From Tolypeutes matacus (Eukaryota > Chordata > Mammalia > Cingulata > Chlamyphoridae), in the NCBI GenBank assembly GCA_026826555.1, contig JAKSZT010054334.1:36583427-36647426 (forward strand): a stretch of 64,000 nt of DNA. The letters are read 5' to 3'. Below, one piece after another: positions 25,331 through 37,959 of this stretch. Positions within the stretch are counted from its first letter, which is position 1. Each line of letters starts with the position of its first letter. The translations under genes were made by a program, and so were the position numbers. The notes below the pieces were generated by a model. That model made no database searches and had not been told where the DNA came from. It saw only the letters and a program-made list of their open reading frames with translations.

Positions 25331-25560
25331 CCATAAAGTCAAAGTGCCTTAGAGCAGGAAGTGGTATTAGTGACAACTAGTTCACTGACCAAGCAAACAT
25401 CCTCCTAAAGCAAGATTTCTATTTGCAATATCTTAAATGGATTACAGTTTAGCCTCTTCTTGGATATTTTAAGTACTGAAATGCACTACTTCATTAAAAA
25501 TTGTTTCATTATTGAATCATTTGCTTTTTAATTAATTCTAATTATTGACTTGAATTTTGC
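25331..25560 (+). repeat. Possible ancient mammal-wide repeat fragment
   Basis: 'agtgccttagagcaggaagt', then 'gcaatatcttaaatggatta' and 'gaaatgcactacttcat' resemble in order an old repeat found across mammals. I cannot name the family with confidence. Confidence 0.35.
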
Positions 25561-27179
25561 ACTAATTACCTCACAATAATTAAGCTATGCTGTTAGACAC
25601 AAGCAAAAATCATATTTCTCTTCATATGATAGACTCACAAATATGGTACAAGTGTGTGAGAAGGAGATGATATGAGGGCTTCCTCTTTTTCCACCTTTCT
25701 CTGATGTCACTATTTCCAATGCCTTTAAAACATTCCTTTTATGAAATGAATAATTATAGAAATCATAGTCATAAATCTTAAAAAGTTTATTTATAACTAT
25801 ATATTAGTTTATTTCTAAAATACAAAGTCAATTTATTTCACTCTTTACATGCAAAATTCCCTATACTCCTTGTCCAAGATATTAAATCATTTAAACTAAA
25901 TTAAGGGATATTATCAACATCTTAGTGTGCTTGGAAGCCTTTATATTAAAAATTAGTTTTGGCCTAATTTATTAAAGAACAGCTAACAACACCCTCATTT
26001 AATGACAAAGTTAATGGAATCTAGGTCTCCTACCTTGAGCAATTTATGTATTGTTAGGTCATAACTGTGTTAAAGCTTGATACATATCTAATTGATAGAA
26101 AGAATTAAATGACATTAAGATGGAGAGAAATTATTAAAATATTTTAAAATATAGGTTTATATTTCTTTTTAATTTCAATTTTGGATCTTAAACTTGCTTT
26201 AGCTTAAGCATAACTTAACCTAATTTAGGGTTAGAAATAAATGAGCAATGTATTGAATCAATTGCCTCTGCCCACCCTTGGTCCTACCATGAGTCCCTTG
26301 CGATTTGAGGGAATATATGTGTGTAACCTTCCTCTTGTACCATGAGAGAGTGATGGAAAATTATCTACATATATATTTATCTATGAAGCAAGTGTGTCTT
26401 TGTATTTATGTATGCATATCTATTACTGTACTTACAAATTGCCATGCAAGATGGTAACTTTGGGAAATATTCAAAAGTAGAAAAAGAATGAGTTTACAAA
26501 GACCAGAGAAAAACAAATCTTAACACTGAAAAGAGGGCATAGTTGTGAAGGTGGGAGCACTTCTAGGTATGTTCAAAGCACAGGTTCAAAGGATAAAATA
26601 AAACCAGAGAGGTCCTTCAGGTGGTGATAAATTGTGAACCTGCGCTAGTAGTACCTTCTCTTCACTTTCCACCACTTATCCTCAGCTAAAGGAAGCAGCC
26701 ATATTTGCACTCCCCCACACAAAAAGTGGTGTTTGGGAATGAGAGAGGCAGGACAAATAACCAGAGTAATGAGTAGCATCTTTCTAATAAGTAGGAGGAT
26801 TGCAGAGACCTGATGTTCAGAAGGCAGGTTACCAGCATACCATTAAAAAGCAGTACCTACTACCTGACCCCACATCTGTTGAGGTATCTCTGGAATCAAT
26901 ATCTGTGAAAGATTTATGAAAGACAAATAGGAATCCTCATACCAAAGATGAGGTGACAACAAGACATCGCCAACAATTTCAGAAAAATCAACACTACCTA
27001 AAAGAAAAAAAGAAAAACAGTATTAAAAAAATGCTTTTATGGAAAGAGGATGAGAATAAAAGGCTATTAAATAAAAGTAATTAATATATAATTATTTGTA
27101 ATATATAGTTCTTAAGAATTTAAAATGTAAACATCAAAATTAACACTTGAATTGACTTAGTGTCAATTCAAACCAAAAA
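25561..27179. other. Intergenic DNA, nothing recognised
   Basis: No supported gene. The last several hundred bases may be diverged L1 sequence upstream of the L1 end that follows. Confidence 0.4.
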
Positions 27180-27520
27180 TCCTTGAAAAATATGAGTTGA
27201 TTGGGAAATATGAAAACTCATTTAATATTTGGTGATATTATGGAATTATTTTTTTATTTTGTTTGACATTGGCGTTGTATTCACTTGTTGAAGAAATATT
27301 CCTTGTTCTTCAGAGTTATATTAATATATTTATAGAAGAAATTATATAATATCTGGGATTTTATTAAAATAATCCCAGGGAGAGTAGAAAGGGGATGTGG
27401 ATGAAAATAGAGATGAAACAAAATTGGCCATGATTGATACCGAAATTGGGTGATGGGTAGGTGAGAACTTCTTGCATATATAAATTATACCACCCTTTTT
27501 ATGATTTAAACTTTCATGCA
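27180..27520 (+). repeat. Old L1 (L1ME-type) 3' UTR
   Basis: 'ttatataatatctgggattt', 'aataatcccagggagagtag', 'gaaacaaaattggccatg' and 'ttgggtgatgggtagg' match the terminal part of an L1ME-class element in order on the + strand. Confidence 0.7.
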
Positions 27521-28919
27521 AAAGGTCAAATTTTCCTTGATAGGCAGAAAGGCAGAGACTACAATGCTAAAGGTCACTTTAGTGAGTTGGAAAAGATAGT
27601 CTGATAAAATTAGGGGCAATAAGGCAGGTAGTACCCTTAAAGTTTAGTTGTGAATGAATAATTTACAAGTTTCTCTAATTGATATTCTAAGAGGAGATAA
27701 AATATACATGAGGGCATAAATGAAGGTTGAAAAAAACAACATAGAGCTGAAGAAAGATTCTATCTTCAGAAAAGCCACTGAGTTAAAGTAGTATAAATGC
27801 AAAAACACACACAAAACAACAACAACAAAATTAGGTACATTTTGGCAGGATTTTTAAATCACAGAGAATAAGAAAAAAATTCAAAAATATATTAAAGGAA
27901 TTAAAATAGATTATTAGTTATTCAAGGGAAAAAACACAAAAAATTGGCATCTGTTATATCAAACACACTGGACAATAAAGAGTATCGAGAACCTAAGGAA
28001 AATATATTTTAAAGCTAGTCAAACATAAATACAAGAAAATAAAGTTTTTATATCAGTAGGAACTCACTAGGTATGCTATGAAAACTAATCTCAAACAATT
28101 ATTAAGGCTATACCCCAGCAGATTAAAATAAGAATATAAAGGAAAAGATACGAGTAAGAAAACAAAGACAACTTACAGTTTTAAAATAATTATTGCTATA
28201 CAATATAAAAAACAGTATTTAAATTTAGTATTTGAATTATCTAGAATAAGAATCCCAGACGATATCAACAGGGGAGATGGTGCAGTGTGGTGGGAATAAT
28301 AAAAGCCAAAACTACTATAGTAATTATTTCTGGGGCAGGATGTTGATACTGAACAAGCCTGAGGTAAAACAGAAATTAATGTACTGAAATTTTAGTATAA
28401 ACAATAAAAAAATAAAAACAGGTGGTATAACTTCCAAAACAAAATATTATCTATTTAAAAATGATACAAAGAATAACAGACAGATCTCCAAACAAACAAA
28501 CAAAAATGAGAAACACCATTAAAAATTCCTAACATTTTATATTCATGATTTTTGTGAATAAGTTATATCTTCCTATTGAAAGGATCAAACCCTTAGAATA
28601 GTTAATACAAACAATAAAAAATGATGTTTACAACTTACGAGGAATGCAACTACGATCAAATAATAGAAAATAAATGTGACAAATACCAAAATAAATCCAA
28701 AAAGGGTGGGGGGAATAGAAAGATGAAAAAGTAAGTCAAAGTTATTTCCATCCTTCAAATTTCTTTAATTTCTGTTTCTTAACAATGGTTCCCAAAGGAG
28801 GGAAAGTCCATGAGGGAACTCCTTCAAATATAGCATGTTCCTGAAGCACTGAAAGATATAGGCCAAGTTTACTGTAACATAGATATGACATTAATAAATC
28901 AAATATTGCAGTATAAAAA
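27521..28919. other. A-rich DNA, possibly diverged L1 sequence
   Basis: A-rich on the + strand with short CAAA and CAA runs near 27816 and 28493. No coherent frame. Confidence 0.35.
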
Positions 28920-29440
28920 TAACATATCACCACAAAGCATAAACGGTCCCAAGAATGCAAGTTTTATTCAACATGGAAAATCTATTAATATAACACACTA
29001 TATTAAGAGATAAGAAAAAAAGCTACATTATCATTTCAGACAAAAACAAACAAAAAGCAATTGATAAATGTACCACTCACTTGTGATTAAAAGCAACAAA
29101 CAAACAAACACAATACAATATTGCAAGTACCAGCACTGTACATGAACAAAGAAGCTATATGAGGATCTGATCACAGATAATTTTTTAATTGTGAAACATT
29201 AGACCATTTTCTTAAAGACTGAAGCCAGAAAAGACAAAAGTTACAACTGTCTCTGCAATTCCTGGTTAATGCAGCGTTAAATTTGATGTTAAATTATATA
29301 TCTTTTTCATATATTATAAATGGTGATAAGAAATAGAACTGGTATGACACTCAAAAATAGATTACCTACAAAGAAGATCTAAGAAAATCAATGGCAGAAA
29401 CTCCAGAAAGGTGACATATATATAAAAATTATATTGTTTC
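28920..29440 (+). repeat. Probable old L1 ORF2 fragment (RT region)
   Basis: 'atgcaagttttattcaacat', 'attaatataacacactatat' and 'gcaattgataaatg' resemble the L1 RT segment that encodes the F-N-x-x-x-S-I-N-x-x-x-H stretch. It is strongly decayed, with no open frame left. Confidence 0.5.
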
Positions 29441-29449
29441 ATTTATTTT

Positions 29450-32221
29450 TTTATCAGAGAAGTTGTGAGTTTGCAGACCAATCATCCATAAAATACAGGA
29501 TTCCCATACACCACCCTACCACCAACACCTTTTTTTGATGTGGAACATTTGTTACAGTTGATGATAGCATTTTTTGGTAATTGTACTATTTTTTTAACAG
29601 TAGTTGCCTTTGTTACAAGTGATGAAAAATTATTAGAATAGCACTATTAAATGCCATCTATAGATTACATTACATCTATTTTCTTCTATATACCACCATA
29701 TTATTAACACTTTGTATTAGCGACTTAAATTTGTTATAACTCATGAAAAAACATTATTGTACTATAAACTATAGTCTATTGTCTACAACAGAGTTCACAG
29801 TGTTATACCAAAAAAAATGCTTTATTTTTAAATTTTTCTTCTTGTAATATACAAGACCTAAAGTTACCCCTTTTAACCACATTGCCTATATAATCTAGTG
29901 CTGTTAATTACACTCACAATAATGTGCTACCATGACCACTATCCATTTCCAAACCATTAAAATCAACCTAAATAGAAATTCTGAACAAATTAAAAATCAA
30001 CTCCCCATTTTCTAACTTCTATCTATCCCCTGGTAACATATATTCTAGATTATAAACCTATGAGTTGGTAATTATAATAAGCTCATATCAGTGAGATCAT
30101 ACAATATCTGTCCTTTTGTATCTGGCTTATTTTACTCAGCATAATGTCCTCAAGGTTGGTCCATGTTGACACATGCATCAAGAACCTATTTTGATTTATG
30201 GTTGAACAATAGCTCATTGCCTGTATAGACCACATCTTGTTTATCCATTCATCTGTTGATGGACAGTTGTGTTAATTCCCACCTTTGGCAAGTGTGTATA
30301 ATGCCTCTATGAACATTAGTGTGCAAATATCTGAGTCCCTGCTTTCAATTCTTTGGGGTATATATACCGTGGTGAGATAACCAGGTCATATAGTAATTCT
30401 ATGCATAGCTTCCCGAGGCACTGACAAACTGCCAAACTGTCTTCCACAGGGGCTGTACCATTTTACATTGCCACAGCAATGAACAGGTGTTCTTAGTTTT
30501 CTACATCTTCTCAAACACTTGTAGTTTTCTGTATTTTTTAAAAATAGTAGTCATTCAAATGAATGTGAAATGATATCTCATTGTGGCTCTGAGTTGCATT
30601 CCCTAATAACTAGTGAGCTTGAGCATATTTTCATGTGTTTTATAGACATTTGTATATCCTCTTTGGAGAAATATCTATTCAATTATTTTGTCAATTTTTA
30701 AATTGTTGCTTGTCTTTTTATTGTTGAGTTGTAGGATTTCTTTTTATAGTTTGAATATTAAACCCTTAATGGATATGTGATTTCTAAATATTTTCTCCCT
30801 GTGAATAGATTGTCTTTTCACTTTTGTGACAAAGTTTTCTCATGCACAGATGTTTTTTAACTTTGAGGAGAGTCCATTCATCTATTTTTTTCTTTTGTTT
30901 CTTATGCTCTAGGTACAAAGTCAAAGAAATCATTGCACAAAAAATATCACAAAAATGCTTCCTTACATTTTCCTTTAGGAATTTTATAGTACTGGTTCTT
31001 ATATTTAGGACTTTGATCCATGTTGAGGTAAATTTTGTATATGGTGTGAGAGAGAGAGGGGTCCTATTTCATAATTTTGCATATGGATGTTTAATTCTAC
31101 TAGAATCTTTTTTTGAAGAACCTGTTCTTTCCACAATTGAGTGAACTTGGCAGCCTTGTCAAAAATCAATTGTCCATGGATGTGAGGACCCATTTCTGAA
31201 CTTTCAATTCAATTCCATTGGTTAATATGTGTACCTTGTGCAAATACCATGCTGTTCTGAACACTGTAGCTTTGTAATATGCTTTAAAGTCAAGAAGTGT
31301 GATTCCTCCAACTTCATTCTTCATTTTCAAGAGGTTTCTAACTATTCAGGGATCCTTACACTTCCAAATAAATTAGATAATTGACTTTTCCATTTCTGCA
31401 AAGAAAGATATTGGAATTTTTATTGGGATTGTGTTGAAACATATAAATCAGTTTGGGTAAAGTGGACATCTTAATGATATTTAGTCTTCCAATTCATGAA
31501 CACAAAATGTCCTTCCATTTATTTTGGTCTTCTTTGATTTCTTTTAGCAATGCTTTTAGTTTCTGTGTACAAGTACTTTACATTCTTGATTAAATTTATT
31601 CTTAGATATTTGGTTCTTTTAGTTGCCATGGTAAATGAAATGCCTTTTCTCAATTTCCTCCTGAGTTTGCTTATTGCTAACATATAGAAACTTTACTGAT
31701 TTTTGTGTGTTGATCATGTACCTTGAAACTTTGCTGAATTCATTTATTAAATCTAGTAGCTTTGTGGTAGATTTTCAGGACCTTCTACATGTAGGATCAC
31801 ATCGTCTACAAATAGTGAAAGTTTTACATCTGCCTTTCCAATTTGGACACATTTATTTCTTTCTCTTGCCTAACTGCTATAGCTAGAACTTCCAGTACTA
31901 TGTTGAATAATAGTGGTGGCAGTGGGCATCTTTGTCTCATTCCAGATCTTAGATGGAAAGCTTTTTGCTGTGGGTTTTTTATATAAACCCTTTATCATGT
32001 TGAGGAGCTTTCCTTCTATTCTTGTTATTCTGACTGTTTTTATCAAGAAAAGATGTTGGATTGCATCAAATGACATTTCTGTGCCAATGGAAAAGCTCAT
32101 ATAGTTTTTTTTCCCCATTGTTTTGTTAAAATGGTGAATTACATCAATTGATTTTCTTATTTTGAACCACCTTTACATACTTGGGAAAAAACCCTCTTGA
32201 TCATTGTGTGTAATTCATTTA
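29450..32221 (-). pseudogene. L1 ORF2 (RT and C-terminal part) and 3' UTR, decayed, antisense
   Basis: The + strand reads as an antisense L1. The 3' UTR is at about 29450-30100. The ORF2 end follows ('ccattcatctgttgatggac', 'gccaaactgtcttccacagg'), and the RT region lies at about 31.2-32.2 kb. On the - strand at 31801-31812 the RT catalytic motif reads F-V-D-D, and just upstream (32042-32074) lies a block corresponding to the known D-A-x-x-A-F-D segment. Sequence left of ORF2 residue about 560 (by human numbering, from memory) is missing. Many stops and frameshifts: not functional. Short + frames such as 30842-31144 are shadows. Confidence 0.88.
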
Positions 32222-32511
32222 CGGAACTGTAGGGGACCTGTGACTCATGTTCCCTCCAAAGTTCTCCTTATGGTAATGCAAATGTTTAACTTTTGTCTGT
32301 CCCTTTGTATATTGGAAGCAGATAAATTGTTTTGTAAGATTCACAGGTCTACAGCCAGAGAGGACTTTTCCCTAAGACAAACTATATTTTTATGAACTGA
32401 TTGTGATATAATTTTGTACTTAGCATTGTTACTGATTTAAGGTTGTTTTGTTTTTGTTTTTGTTTTTGTTTTTGAATATTGTAATGTCTTTTTGGAATTC
32501 AAAGGGTAGAG
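32222..32511 (+). repeat. Possible 3' internal region of an ERVL/MaLR-like element
   Basis: This segment directly precedes an LTR start at 32512 and ends in a short purine tract 'aaagggtagag', where a retroviral polypurine tract is expected. It holds a (TTTTTG)n run at about 32445-32474. No viral protein frame is recognisable. The assignment rests on position and the purine tract. Confidence 0.45.
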
Positions 32512-32595
32512 TGTGGCAGTTTGATATTATTTATGAATTCCAAAAAGAGATATTGAGTATGTTTGTAATATGGTCTGTTTCTCTGGGTGTGTATA
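32512..32595 (+). repeat. LTR 5' end, same family as 1-314 and 44197-44685, truncated
   Basis: Starts TGTGGCAGTTTGATATTATT and continues with 'atgaattccaaaaagagata' and 'aatatggtctgtttctctgg', matching the family start. It then breaks off into an AT-rich low-complexity stretch (about 32596-32665). Confidence 0.75.
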
Positions 32596-32665
32596 TACAA
32601 TCAATATACAACTCAATATATATATGTATATCAATATATATGTATATCAATATACAACTCTATTC
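32596..32665. repeat. AT-rich low-complexity repeat (TATATGTATATCAA units)
   Basis: Repeated 'caatatatatgtatat' units. They occupy the place where the LTR at 32512 should continue. Confidence 0.7.
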
Positions 32666-32799
32666 TTTAATTCCTATGAGTCAGAATACAATTGAACAAG
32701 AAAAATACATATTTCCTGATAATGGGCCTGCAAAATATAAAGTGGTAAAGTGGGACAAAAATAACATAAAGTGGGGAAACAGAAGAATATAGGAACAGA

Positions 32800-34205
32800 G
32801 AATGTGAATGATATTGAAGTTTGGTTGGTATCTTTTCAATTTAGTAGGTTATAGATGTAAGTTGTGTAATATAAACACAGAGAAACCACAAAGAAAGTAT
32901 TTTAAAAATATACAGAAACAGAAATGAGGAAAGGATCCATCAGATGCACCATTAAAGATCAAGTATACAGAAAAGGAGGTTACAATAAAAGAAAGAAAGA
33001 CAAAGAATGATATGACATATATGAACAAAAAGACAGAATGGCTAAAGTATATACTACCTTTACAGTAATAACACTGACTTTTAATGGATGGAACTCTCCA
33101 ATAAAAGACAAAGAGTGGCAGAATGAATAAAAAAGCATGATCCAACTACATGTTGTTTACAAGAGACTCACTTTAGACCCAAAAAAATAAATAGGTTGAA
33201 AGTGAAAGCATGGAAAAAGATATTACATGCAAGTAGTAAGCATAAAAGAGCTGATTTAGCTATACTCATAGCCATCAAAGTAGACTTTATTTCAAAAGCT
33301 TTTATAAGAGACAAAGAAGGATACTATATATTAATAAAAGGAGCAATCTACAAGAGGAAATAACAATCTAAATATTAATATTTATGTACCTAACCACAAT
33401 GCCCCAAAATGCATGAGACAAACACTGCCAAAACTAGACACCTCAACAATAATATTTGGAGGCTTCAATGTACCACTCTCATCAACAGATAGAACATCTA
33501 GACAGAAGATCAAAAAGGAAATAGAGAACTTGATTAATATGATAAATGAGCTAGACAAATACAGAACATTGTATGCCAAAATAATAGGATGTACATTCTT
33601 CTCAAGTGCTTATAGATCATTCTCCAGGATAGACCACATGCTGAGTCATAAAACAGGTCTTAATAAATTAAAAAATATTGAAATTATTCAAGGCACTTTC
33701 TCTGATCATAATGTAATGAAGCAATGACGCTGAAAATCAATAACAGGCAGAGAACTAGAAAATTCACAAATATATGTAACTGAAATAACACATTCTTAAA
33801 TAATCAATGGGCCAAAGAAAAAAATTGCAAAGGAAATCAGTAAATATCCGGAGACAAATGTAAACAAGAACACCACAAATAAAAAGTTACAGGATGCAGT
33901 GAAGGCAATGCAAAGAGGGAAATTTATAGCCCTAATGCTTACATTAAAAAAAGAAGAAAGAGCTGAAGTCAAAGATCTAGCTGCACACCTGGAGGAAATA
34001 GAAAAAGGACAGCAAACTAAGCCCAAAGCAAACAGAAGGGAAAAATTAAAAAAGAACAGAGCATAAATAAATGAAATTGAGAACAACAACAAAAAACAAA
34101 AACAAGAATCAACAAAACCAAAATCTGGTTCTTTGAGAAGATCAACAAAATTGACAAACCCTTAGCTAGACTGGCAAAGAAAAAAAGAGAGTAGATGGAA
34201 AAAAA
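32800..34205 (+). pseudogene. L1 ORF2 endonuclease region, decayed, sense
   Basis: On the + strand the L1 ORF2 endonuclease and linker can be followed: 'acaagagactcactttagac' (about 33160), 'agagctgatttagctatac', the block around 33460 that encodes the G-D-F-N-x-P-L segment (here G-G-F-N-V-P-L), and a frame at 33413-33727 with S-R-I-D-H and F-S-D-H motifs of the endonuclease. It ends before the RT, at 'tagctagactggcaaagaaa'. Stops and frameshifts throughout. It faces the L1 at 29450-32221 head-on (see findings). Confidence 0.85.
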
Positions 34206-34225
34206 TTTAAGGTTTTTTTTTTTTT
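34206..34225. repeat. T-run at the border of two L1 pieces
   Basis: A T-run of about 16 bases separates the L1 endonuclease fragment from an unrelated old L1 3' end. Confidence 0.7.
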
Positions 34226-34239
34226 TTCCACAAGTGGAC

Positions 34240-34860
34240 ATTTTCATTCATTGAAGCTTTCTTTGGAAAACAATTTGGTATTATCTATTAAAATGAAATA
34301 AGGACATAAATTTTGGCCCAGCATTTCCATTTCAAGATTTGTATCTCAAAGAAATTTTCAAATGTGTATATTAAGTATAAGGATGTTCATTGTAGTTTTG
34401 ATTATAAATTCTAAATAATTAGAAAACAAATACACACAGGTAACAAATTTTAAAATGAGTTTTGATATTTCTGCAATATGAACAAGTATTTAGCTTTTAA
34501 AAAGAATAAATGTTTTATATAAGGATGTGTATGTACGTGTTTTATATGTTATATATATATATACATATTTTATTCTGAAATAGAAAAATCACCAAGTAAA
34601 AAGGGAAAGTTACAGACCCATACATAACAAAGGTTAATGTTTATTTAAAATATCTGTATGTAGCTATATAAATAAATGGAAAGACTCATATAAAATACCC
34701 AGTTATTTCTTGGGGTAGACAACAGGATTGGGAGGAAGAGTAAAGAGCATTCTGGTGTTTTTCCCTTTGGATTACTGTGTATATGTCTATGGTTTATTTT
34801 TTTACAATAAGTTATTACTCACATTATTAGATATATTTAAAAATGAAAACAAACAAACAA
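34240..34860 (+). repeat. Old L1 (L1M-type) 3' end
   Basis: 'ttggaaaacaatttggtatt', 'ttttggcccagcatttccat', 'aaggatgttcattgtagttt' and 'tattctgaaatag' follow the L1M ORF2 end and 3' UTR. It terminates in 'aacaaacaaacaaataaat', the remnant tail. Confidence 0.75.
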
Positions 34861-35079
34861 ATAAATAAATGGGCCGATATCATCTATATATCTTCAGCCC
34901 AAGAATGGTAAAAAAAGCTAAAATGGGATGGTGAGTCCTGAGGAAAGGCAGATCCTGGGGGCAAAAAGCAAAACTCCAAAAACAGAGAACTGAATGATGA
35001 CATGTTCTGTGAGTAAGGATAACAGTTAATTGAATCCATTTAGTTATTCTTCTATTCTTCTGTCTTCTTTTTTTTTTTG
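34861..35079. other. Intergenic DNA
   Basis: Nothing recognised. The boundary with the following L2 is approximate. Confidence 0.4.
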
Positions 35080-36020
35080 CTCTAACATGTCAAACACATG
35101 CCTCAGAGCCTTTTCACTTGCTTTCCTTCTGCCTAGATGTTTATTGCCCTTGTGACTGCAAAACTGTCTCCTCCCCTCCCATAACTTTATTGAGGTCTCT
35201 GCTCAAATATCACTTTTTTTTTTCTTTTTTAAAAGATACTTAGATTATATAAATGTTACAGGAAATATATAAGGGATTCCAATATGCCCTGCTCCCCACA
35301 GCTCCCACATTTTCCCACATTAGCAACATCTTTTATTAGTGTGTTATATTTGTTGCAATTGATAAACACATTTTAGAGATTTGCCACTAAGCATGGACTA
35401 TAGTTTACATTGTAGCTTACACTCTCTCCCACTCAATTCTGTAGGTTTTGGCAAGATATATAATGGCCTGTATCTGTTGTTGTAATGTCATTCAGGATAA
35501 TTCCCAAGTCCCGTATTACACCTGTTTTTCCCTTTTCCTGCCCTCAGAACCTCCAGTGGCCACTGCCTCCACATCAATGATATTTCTTCCATTGCTAGAA
35601 TCACACTAAGTCTATAGTAGAATAGTAGTAAATCTACTTTAATCCATAGTTCATCCCCTAATCCTGAGGATTCTGGAATGGTGAAGCCCACTCCACCTTT
35701 AATTGAGGGGGTCTTCAATCCTATCCGGGCAATGGATGGGACCCTCTTGCTTGCAGTTGTAGATACTCTCGGTTCCCTGGTATGTTGGTTAACCATCATC
35801 TCCTTATTGTTAGTCAAATATCACCTCATCAGAGAGAATTTCTTTATTTAAATTATCTAATATAAGGCCCTATCAGCAATCTCAAGCTATTTGCTTACTT
35901 TATTTTTCTACATAATAATGTAACTCCTGGCATTATTTACCTAAGTATTTGTTTGTCTGTCTTTTCCCACTAGAATATAAACCCCATTAAAGCATCTCAA
36001 ACAGGGCTTGACACTAGTAT
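35080..36020 (+). repeat. L2 3' region, split by a younger insertion at 35214-35813
   Basis: The left part ('gagccttttcacttgctttc', 'ctctgctcaaatatcac') and the right part ('atcacctcatcagagag', 'taatgtaactcctggcatta', 'cactagaatataaaccccat') are consecutive pieces of the L2 3' end. Removing the insert and one copy of its duplication restores a continuous L2. Confidence 0.85.
35203..35824 (-). mobile_element. About 600-base A-tailed retrotransposon fragment with 11-bp target-site duplication
   Basis: The word tcaaatatcac is present at 35203-35213 and 35814-35824. The 600 bases between start, on the + strand, with a T-rich run (35214-35229), the reversed A-tail, so the element is on the - strand. 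Its text ('ggatatataatggcctgt' type words, 'gcttgcagttgtagatactc', 'ggttccctggtatgttgg') matches a repeat that I recall as common in armadillo, possibly an L1 3' UTR. A 109-residue frame (35488-35817, -) lies inside it without a recognised domain. Confidence 0.82.
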
Positions 36021-36820
36021 AAAACATGAAACATTATGAATTATTTAATGTCTTGGAAAGGAAAGAACTGAGACCCCTTGCCAATGCTTCTTCGGGAAAT
36101 GACAGTTATTTGCTGACACACAAAGGAAGAAAAAAATAGAAAAAGAAAAATGTTCTTTGTATCTTTTATAAATCTTAAGGAAAGAATGAAAAAATATGAT
36201 ATATGAGATTAAATAACAGATGTTTTTCATTGAATTTAATACTGTGTCTACACCTACTACTTACAAACTAAATTAATGCAATAAATTTGTTCCTGTTTGT
36301 ATTTCATCAAAGAAAATCTTTTCAAAAGCATATCTCTTGTATTTAACATACTCTGAAATGACATTCCAGGAATTGAACTACAAATTGCAAATAACAACAA
36401 AATTGTGTATCTTTTATATATTGTGATCTTAATAAATACATGAGTTTAACAAAGTGGTATCTTTTGTGAAAACCTCTGGCACTGAGTCAAACAGTTATTA
36501 TGGGGAGGATTTTCTACGTGCAAATAAATCTTCTCTCCCTAGGTCTTTCTTTCTCTCATATGTCTTCCCCATTTCTTAGTGGTTAATTCCTAATGGTTTA
36601 ATATAACATATTTGGAATAGTTTCCATTATTTGTTTGGTTACCACTTGTCTCCTGTTGCAGGACTATGTGAGTTTACCTATTAGTGGTATCTCCAGGTAG
36701 CCCTAGGTGCAGGGTAACAACAGTGGTGCAGCCATCTGGCCACTGCCTTATAATTTTCATAAAATAGTAGTGCATTTATCTTGAACCACTCCAACTAGGG
36801 TCATGTCATAGGAAAATATA
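36021..36820. other. Intergenic DNA, nothing recognised
   Basis: AT-rich. No supported gene or repeat. Confidence 0.5.
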
Positions 36821-37005
36821 AGTTAGTATTTGCTGAGTGCTTTCTATAGGCTGAGCCCTGTGGGGTATTATAACTTCTGTTTTACAGATTAGGAAACAAG
36901 CCTTTGGGAGGTTTTGAAACCATTTCAAGTTCACTCAGTTAGTATGTGGAAGAGCTGATATTTAAATCCAGATCTGGCTGCCCCCAGCGTAAACTCTAAC
37001 TGTAT
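36821..37005 (+). repeat. MIR SINE
   Basis: 'gtatttgctgagtgctttct', 'ggctgagccctgtggggtat', 'ttttacagattaggaaacaa' and 'tttaaatccagatctggctg' follow MIR nearly from its core to the 3' part. Confidence 0.85.
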
Positions 37006-37959
37006 CATTTTAAGATTTTGGTGGATTTTGATAATGTTCCTTTCATTTAGTCTACATTGAAATGTTATCTTTGTATCTCTTGTCTTTAGGCAGTTCCTTG
37101 ATCCCTTTATTATTTTAGTTTCTTTCTGGATTTTCTCCAATTCTATTATCTTTGCTATATACTGTTTTGAAACAGTTCCAAAGCATATACACCACAGTTT
37201 TACAAAAGTGTATAAAATAATTTCGGATGTTCTTTCATTATAAACATTGAAAGAAATGTCATTTTTGACTTATGGAAAATTTCGAATTCTTTAATGATCA
37301 GTGGTTCCCACTTGCTTTATGAGTCTTTTTTTCTACAAGCTAATATTGATGCAGATCCCTGTCTAAGAAAGATAGGTGATAATAGATGGTGTTAAATGTT
37401 TTATTCAGATACTTTTCAAGAATTGGTGGATATTCACAAGCATATGTTATTCAAAACAATGTAGCTCTCTGAAATCAAGTCATAAGATAAAATGGACTAC
37501 TAATACTTTAGTGTTGGAAAAAAATATGAACTTTGCATTCAGAATGCAGGCTAAATATAGAATACTAGAGGAGCAAAAGATAATAAAGTTTAGTTAACTC
37601 TTGGGAGAATTGAAGTTAGATTTGTGCAAGAATAAAATTTTAAAGATTGCCCAGATACAAATTCTAGAATACAAGTCAATTTGTCTCAATTTGATTTTAA
37701 TATCTACTGTTTTAACTTGGATATATGTTGTTGTAAATAAACATCTTGAATCCATTTTTGCAAAAAGGAATCAGCGTGCTGTCATAATATTAGGAGATCT
37801 AGATCTTAATCCTGATAATGTTAGACACTAAAACAAAATTTCCACAAGTTACACCACTTAAAATCTTTAGTTAATCACCTAGAAAATAATATTAACTTCC
37901 TCTTCTGTATTTTAAAATTACTCCTTCCAACAAAAGTATTTCATTTCACTCATTATGTC
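37006..37959. other. Intergenic DNA, nothing recognised
   Basis: Two adjacent + frames, 37376-37597 (73 residues) and 37601-37831 (76 residues), are AT-driven with no domain; I do not call them genes. Confidence 0.45.

Noticed and set aside
35488..35817. 109-codon - strand frame as a host gene
   Set aside because: It lies wholly inside a retro-insert bounded by a target-site duplication. Noted as a finding, not called a gene.
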